Part shown: positions 59,820 to 64,000 of the stretch, piece after piece | Position numbering within the stretch: position 1 is the stretch's first letter | Layout of the letters: each line of letters opens with the position of its first letter | Origin: Chryseobacterium sp. Leaf180 | Lineage (GTDB): Bacteria > Bacteroidota > Bacteroidia > Flavobacteriales > Weeksellaceae | DNA: 64,000 bases | Reading direction: 5' to 3' | Assembly (NCBI RefSeq): GCF_001424585.1 | Contig: NZ_LMPJ01000001.1 | Coordinates: forward strand, 1,304,450-1,368,449 | Position numbers and translations under genes: made by a program | The notes under the pieces: model-generated | Databases searched by the model: none | The model's input: only the letters and a program-made list of their open reading frames with translations | Told to the model about the DNA's origin: nothing

Positions 59820-61415
59820 TTAAATTGCCCTTTTGTGGGTAATCTCTACGTGAGAATCCTGATGCGATTCATAATCCTGATAGGAAGTTTTGAATCCCAG
59901 AAGTTCTACCGTAATATCTTCTTCTTTCGCCCTGATATTCGCGAAATCCTGAATCATTTCTAAAACATCGGTAGCAATATACGAAGTCGTTCTCGCATCA
60001 ATAATCACAGTAGAATTTGGTGCGATGTTCTTGAGCGTTTTCTTGATCGCGGCTTTATTCAAAAACGATACTTCTTCAGCAAGTTTTATGGTAATTCCGT
60101 CTGCGCCTTCAAGTTTTTTTCTGCTGAGGTAATAGGCACGTTTCATATTTCCCTGGAGAATAAAAAACACAGAAATTGCCAGTCCGATTCCCACACCTTT
60201 CAGCAAATCAGTCGCAACTACAGCGACAACGGTCGCTAAAAACGGAATAAACTGAAACTTACCCAAATGCCAGAAGTGCAGAAAAGTCGCCGGTTTTGCC
60301 AGTTTATATCCTACCAATAGCAAAACGGCTGCGAGCGTTGCATAAGGAATGAGATTTAACAGAAACGGAATCGACAATACACAAATCAGCAAAAGTGCTC
60401 CGTGAATAATCGCAGAAGCTTTTGTTGTGGCGCCCGCAGTTGCATTTGCCGAACTTCTTACGACAACTGAAGTCATTGGCAATCCACCAATAAAACCGCT
60501 CAGAATATTTCCGATTCCCTGTGCTTTCAGCTCAAGATTAGTATCGGTAATTCTTCGCTGCATATCAAGCCGGTCTGAAGCTTCAATGCAAAGCAAAGTT
60601 TCAACAGAGGCCACCACGGCAATTGTAGCACCGCTCACCCAAACTTTATAATTGGTAAATCCGGCAAAATCCGGAAGTGTAATAAGGTTTTTAAGATCAT
60701 CAAAATTTCGCGTTACCGGAAGCGAAACCAAGTGGTCTAAACCAACTGCAAGTGAACTTCCCGTTCTTTTAAACAGCTCATTGAGTAAAATCCCTACAAT
60801 TACGGCAATTAGTGCTCCGGGAAGCATTTTCATTCTTTTTAGAGCGGGAATTTTATCCCAAGCTAATAAGATTGAAACGGAAACCAACGTTATTACGATG
60901 GCTCCGATGTTGATGGCACCATAAAGTTCAGAGAAATAATTCAGATTGATTCCGTTCGTGAAAAGCATTTCGTTGCCTTCATAATCTTTATCGAAACCCA
61001 AAGCGTGCGGAATCTGTTTTAGAATAATGATAATTCCGATCGCTGCAAGCATTCCTTCGATCACGTTGTTCGGGAAATAATTGGAGATACTTCCGGCGCG
61101 TAAAAAACCGAGTGCTAACTGAATAATTCCGGCAACGATACCGGCGCAGAGAAATAATTCGAATGCACCAAGATCGGTAATTGCGGTAAGCACAATCGCC
61201 GTAAGACCTGCAGCAGGCCCGGAAACTGAAATGTTAGAATTACTGATGCTGCCAATGACCAATCCGCCGACGATACCGGCAATAACGCCGGAAAGCGGCG
61301 GTGCTCCTGATGCCAGTGCAATCCCAAGGCATAAAGGTAGTGCGACAAGGAAGACCACAAGGCCAGACGGGAAATTCTCTTTGATATTCCCGAATAAACT
61401 GTTAGATTTTTTCAT
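59820..61415 (-). CDS. SulP family inorganic anion transporter (probable bicarbonate transporter)
   Basis: A 531-residue protein. The SulP membrane domain covers about 10-420, with GLVVFLVALPLCLGIALASG and the family block SVSGPAAGLTAIVL (given in part). A cytoplasmic STAS domain follows at about 435-520 (IKKTLKNIAPNSTVIIDARTT, given in part). The family moves sulfate, bicarbonate or other anions. The carbonic anhydrase gene upstream in the same direction, separated only by a 101-residue ORF, favours bicarbonate, as in BicA-like systems. A hairpin GCCGCA/TGCGGC (61480-61498) in the 91-base gap before it may reduce read-through. Confidence 0.9.
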   Translation of the reverse strand: MKKSNSLFGNIKENFPSGLVVFLVALPLCLGIALASGAPPLSGVIAGIVGGLVIGSISNSNISVSGPAAGLTAIVLTAITDLGAFELFLCAGIVAGIIQLALGFLRAGSISNYFPNNVIEGMLAAIGIIIILKQIPHALGFDKDYEGNEMLFTNGINLNYFSELYGAINIGAIVITLVSVSILLAWDKIPALKRMKMLPGALIAVIVGILLNELFKRTGSSLAVGLDHLVSLPVTRNFDDLKNLITLPDFAGFTNYKVWVSGATIAVVASVETLLCIEASDRLDMQRRITDTNLELKAQGIGNILSGFIGGLPMTSVVVRSSANATAGATTKASAIIHGALLLICVLSIPFLLNLIPYATLAAVLLLVGYKLAKPATFLHFWHLGKFQFIPFLATVVAVVATDLLKGVGIGLAISVFFILQGNMKRAYYLSRKKLEGADGITIKLAEEVSFLNKAAIKKTLKNIAPNSTVIIDARTTSYIATDVLEMIQDFANIRAKEEDITVELLGFKTSYQDYESHQDSHVEITHKRAI

Positions 61416-61506
61416 GTAAATAAAGACGTAGACTGATCTTTGAGAAATCAGTATTAAGAAAAATAATAAGGGAAAATGTGCCGCAGAAAAATTGCGGCTG
61501 AAAAAA

Positions 61507-61812
61507 TTATGCTACAGCTTCCGGAGGCGGAGAGAAAATCGTAAGCAAGGGCGACAGATGGAAAGAATCGTCTGTCAGCACAAAGACGCTGTCTTTGGTG
61601 CCAGGCTCTGAAAACTTCACGTAATCAAATACGCTGAGGGTTTTCGGAAGGGCTTTTTCGGTAACGGTTAGTAATGAATTGGATGAGTGTGTTTCTTCTT
61701 CATTGAGCACAACATTGGTCCCGATCGATTTCCAGCCAAAAACCGCAGCGATGCTTGGCAGCGCCGTGAAGTTGAGGAAAACCAGTAAGGTGATCATGCT
61801 CCAGAATTTCAT
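61507..61812 (-). CDS. Small exported or membrane-anchored protein between carbonic anhydrase and SulP
   Basis: A 101-residue protein with an N-terminal hydrophobic segment (about 3-24, MITLLVFLNFTALPSIAAVF), which is a signal peptide or anchor. The rest is polar with NEEETHSSNSLL, FSEPGTKDSVFVLTDDSFHL and a Pro/Ala end (FSPPPEAVA). It starts 24 bases after the carbonic anhydrase stop, so it is in the same operon. No family is recognised. A periplasmic helper of the anion transport unit is a possibility but only by position. Confidence 0.6.
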   Translation of the reverse strand: MKFWSMITLLVFLNFTALPSIAAVFGWKSIGTNVVLNEEETHSSNSLLTVTEKALPKTLSVFDYVKFSEPGTKDSVFVLTDDSFHLSPLLTIFSPPPEAVA

Positions 61813-61836
61813 TTACTCATTTTTTTTGCAGAAAGC

Positions 61837-62508
61837 TTAGTGCGCTCTTCTGCTCATTACCCATTCGTCTTCGCTGAGGTTGTAGATTTTCTGAATGTCT
61901 TTCAACACTTTTTCAAAATCGATTTCCAGATCAATAATTTTTCCGGTTCTCAGGTCAAAAACCCATCCGTGTACCACAGGATACTCTTCCATGATGTATC
62001 TTTCCTGTACACACGCCATTTTAATCACATTGATGCACTGTTCAACTACGTTAAGCTCTACAAGTCGGTCGTAGCGCTTTCCTTCGTCTTCAATACCGTC
62101 AAGCTCTGCCTGGTGCGTTCTGTACACATCTCTAATGTTCCTCAACCATGGATTTAAAATTCCAAGATCCTGAGGCGTCATCGCTGCCTTCACGCCACCA
62201 CAGTTGTAGTGCCCGCAAACGATAATGTGTTTCACTTTCAGATGGCTGACTGCATATTCTACTACAGAGGCTGCACTCATATCCAGAGAGTTTACCACAT
62301 TGGCGATGTTTCGGTGTACAAAAACTTCTCCCGGCTTCGCACCCATCAGTTCCTCTGCGGTCGCTCTGCTGTCTGAGCATCCGATGTACAGATATTCAGG
62401 AGTTTGAGATTTCGCAAGTTCTTCGAAGAATGTTGGGTTGTTGCTGATTTTTGATTCTACCCAGTTTTTGTTGTTCTCGAAAATGGTTTCATACGATGAT
62501 TTTGACAT
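61837..62508 (-). CDS. Beta-class carbonic anhydrase
   Basis: A 223-residue cytosolic enzyme. The zinc ligands are C44, H100 and C103 and the catalytic dyad is D46-R48 (IGCSDSRATAEEL, VCGHYNCGGVKAAM), complete and in standard spacing, as is FVHRNIANVV (63-72). It interconverts CO2 and bicarbonate. It heads the operon with a small protein and a SulP transporter, which fits a unit that supplies bicarbonate for carboxylases and pH control. The 152-base gap upstream is AT-rich and holds no recognised site. Confidence 0.95.
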   Translation of the reverse strand: MSKSSYETIFENNKNWVESKISNNPTFFEELAKSQTPEYLYIGCSDSRATAEELMGAKPGEVFVHRNIANVVNSLDMSAASVVEYAVSHLKVKHIIVCGHYNCGGVKAAMTPQDLGILNPWLRNIRDVYRTHQAELDGIEDEGKRYDRLVELNVVEQCINVIKMACVQERYIMEEYPVVHGWVFDLRTGKIIDLEIDFEKVLKDIQKIYNLSEDEWVMSRRAH

Positions 62509-62660
62509 AAAATAAAATTTTAAAGATTTATAATTATTTAAATTCGTTTAAAACACTTTCAAATTCAATAGACTGAATCAATAACATTGCAAAAATAAAC
62601 GATTTGATTTTATCTCAATCCATTTTAACAAAATTTTAATATGAATTTTAGCATCACATA

Positions 62661-63215
62661 TTATACCACGTTATTGATATAACCGTCAGTTGCATTTTCG
62701 CGTGAAACGATCGTTGCAGGATTTCCCGACACAATTGAGTGATCCGGAACATTGAAGTTTACATAAGAATTTGGAGCAATAAGGACATCGTTACCGACCT
62801 TGATATTTCCCACGATTACTGCGTTTGTGCCAATCCAGACGTGATTTCCAATGGTTGGAGCACCGGCGTTTTTCCCACGGTTTTGCTGCCCGATGGTCAC
62901 GCCCTGAGCGATATTGCAGTTTTTTCCGATAACCGTTTTTGGGTTAATTACAAGACTTCCCCAGTGTCCGAGATAGAAACCTTCCCCGATCGTAGTTTCA
63001 GGGTAAATCTGGAAACCATATTTAATCTGATAATGTCGCAAAATCAACTTCCAAATCGATTTCAGCAGAAAAGTATGCTGATATTTCTGAGCTTTTCTCA
63101 AAAGATAAACAAAATGAAGATTTGGGCTGAAACATCTTTTAATAATATCAATTCCGGAAAGCCAGCGGCCACTTTCACGGTAAAAATCTTTCTGTATGAT
63201 CGAGCGTTCCTGCAT
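62661..63215 (-). CDS. Hexapeptide-repeat acyltransferase (serine acetyltransferase-like)
   Basis: A 184-residue protein, started at MQERSIIQKDFYR to avoid overlap with the glycosyltransferase stop; a longer form of 198 residues is possible. The left-handed beta-helix is shown by hexapeptide repeats from about 68 to 165 (IYPETTIGEGFYLGHWGSLV, VIGKNCNIAQGVTIG, PTIGNHVWIGTNAVIVG, VGNDVLIAPNSYVNF). The catalytic His is likely in LGHWG. This arrangement matches CysE/WcaB-type O-acetyltransferases of polysaccharide clusters. With the glycosyltransferase 19 bases upstream, a role in surface polysaccharide synthesis is more likely than cysteine synthesis. Confidence 0.85.
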   Translation of the reverse strand: MQERSIIQKDFYRESGRWLSGIDIIKRCFSPNLHFVYLLRKAQKYQHTFLLKSIWKLILRHYQIKYGFQIYPETTIGEGFYLGHWGSLVINPKTVIGKNCNIAQGVTIGQQNRGKNAGAPTIGNHVWIGTNAVIVGNIKVGNDVLIAPNSYVNFNVPDHSIVSGNPATIVSRENATDGYINNVV

Positions 63216-63234
63216 GTTCTTTGTCGTTAAATGT

Positions 63235-64000
63235 TTACAGCGAATCCAGAATTTCACGGATTTTAGCTACTGAATTCTGAAGATTAAAAGGCATTTCATA
63301 ATCTTTAAGTTTCTGTTGATATACAGCAAAACTTTCCGGATTTTCAAGCGCTTTTTTTATCCCCAAATAAATTCCTTCCTCGCTGTTTTCCACCATTAAA
63401 CCCAACTCACCGTTTTGTAAAAGTTCACCGGCACCGGAAACTTCAGTGGCGATAATGTTCTTTTTTAATGCAATTGCTTCCGACAAAACCGTCGGAAAGC
63501 CTTCGTATCTCGAGCTCAAAACAAAATAATCTGCCTTTATAAAATAAGGATACGGATTGTCGCAAAATCCCAGCATTGAAAACGTTTTCTCAACGCCAAG
63601 TTCCGCAGTAAGGGTTTTTAAATTCTGAAAATCATAACCATCACCGATGATGATGATTTGATGCAGAAATCCTTCGTCCAGAAGTTTTTTATGAACGCGT
63701 GCGAGCCGGTCAAACCCTTTCTGCGGGAAAACGGTTCCGACAGAAATAAAGCTGGGTAAATGCTCTTTAAAAACAGATGTTGATAAAGGTTCTTCAGCCT
63801 GTGACAATATCATTTCAGTATCCAGCGGATTCGAGATTTTTTTAATTTTTGCCCGTTCAAAATCGTCTTTTGCATGATGCAGAAACAGGTCTTTGATTTT
63901 TTCTGAAATCACCATGATCACATCAAAACCGAAAAATTTCCGGATTTCTTTCGGTGTGTACGAAGTAATTTTAGAAAGATCATTGTGAATCCAGATGATT
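63235..64000 (-). CDS. Glycosyltransferase, GT4-like, 5' end outside window
   Basis: Partial gene: the frame is open to the right edge (IIWIHNDLSKITSYTPKEIR read from the edge), so the ATG at 63921 is internal and the true start lies beyond 64000. About 254 C-terminal residues are visible. The GT-B C-terminal domain has FISVGTVFPQKGFDRLARVH, a sugar-nucleotide region IIIIGDGYDFQNL, MLGFCDNPYPYFIKADYFVL and the E-x7-E motif in SRYEGFPTVLSEAIAL. It transfers a sugar from a nucleotide donor. The acyltransferase gene follows at once, so this may be the end of a polysaccharide cluster. Confidence 0.88.
   Translation of the reverse strand, partial: IIWIHNDLSKITSYTPKEIRKFFGFDVIMVISEKIKDLFLHHAKDDFERAKIKKISNPLDTEMILSQAEEPLSTSVFKEHLPSFISVGTVFPQKGFDRLARVHKKLLDEGFLHQIIIIGDGYDFQNLKTLTAELGVEKTFSMLGFCDNPYPYFIKADYFVLSSRYEGFPTVLSEAIALKKNIIATEVSGAGELLQNGELGLMVENSEEGIYLGIKKALENPESFAVYQQKLKDYEMPFNLQNSVAKIREILDSL

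Overview
The window looks like a chromosome segment of a low-GC member of the Flavobacteriia, most probably Chryseobacterium or a close Weeksellaceae relative. This is inferred from gene content and signals; no 16S gene is present. The pointers are type 9 secretion (T9SS) sorting domains of both type A and type B, an exosortase F pair (XrtF plus partner), DUF5689, DUF6146 and DUF6702 proteins, TonB receptors, a PNGase F-like protein, and many Bacteroidetes-type -7 promoter elements (TAnnTTTG).

Layout. 1-5.3 kb: biotin ligase (partial, minus), then rsfS, ftsH, a LUD-domain gene, cdsA and a phosphatidylserine decarboxylase on the plus strand. 5.4-10.6 kb: a secreted PNGase F-like protein, a DUF1801 gene, an MsbA-like ABC exporter, an M28 peptidase and a DUF4293 membrane protein. 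10.6-14.3 kb: rho with a large Q/N-rich insertion, a lipoprotein, Mn/Fe superoxide dismutase and a small membrane protein. 14.3-21 kb: a DUF6146 protein and a secreted EEP-family nuclease/phosphatase, divergent from a TonB receptor and a DUF5689 lipoprotein. 21-24.5 kb: a tight minus-strand operon of AmgK-like kinase, RapZ C-terminal protein, MurU-like nucleotidyltransferase, LOG protein and DUF6702 protein, divergent from xrtF and its partner. 25.5-28.9 kb: an HTH regulator behind a repeat-rich leader, a structured intergenic RNA candidate, a CDF transporter, asd and a cytochrome b-like membrane protein. 28.9-35 kb: a second TonB receptor, nadC, nadB and a nitroreductase. 35-46.7 kb: four large T9SS type B surface proteins flanking rnhA and dnaB. 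46.8-53.5 kb: an MFS transporter, two related lipoproteins, a GH3-like adenylating enzyme, small exported proteins and a T9SS type A beta-propeller protein. 53.6-59.8 kb: mfd, two related lipoproteins and pth. 59.8-64 kb: a SulP transporter, a small protein and beta-carbonic anhydrase (probable bicarbonate operon), then a hexapeptide acyltransferase and a partial glycosyltransferase.

How it works together. Housekeeping genes (ftsH, cdsA, psd, rho, asd, nadBC, dnaB, rnhA, mfd, pth) alternate with envelope and secreted functions. At least six proteins carry T9SS C-terminal signals, but no T9SS machinery gene is in the window. No tRNA, rRNA, CRISPR array, insertion sequence, integrase or prophage was recognised, so nothing indicates a recent mobile island. 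No gene-free stretch exceeds about 210 bases. Several minus-strand genes carry a -7 element only 4-5 bases before the ATG, which suggests leaderless mRNAs. All functional calls come from motif recognition by eye; no database search was run.
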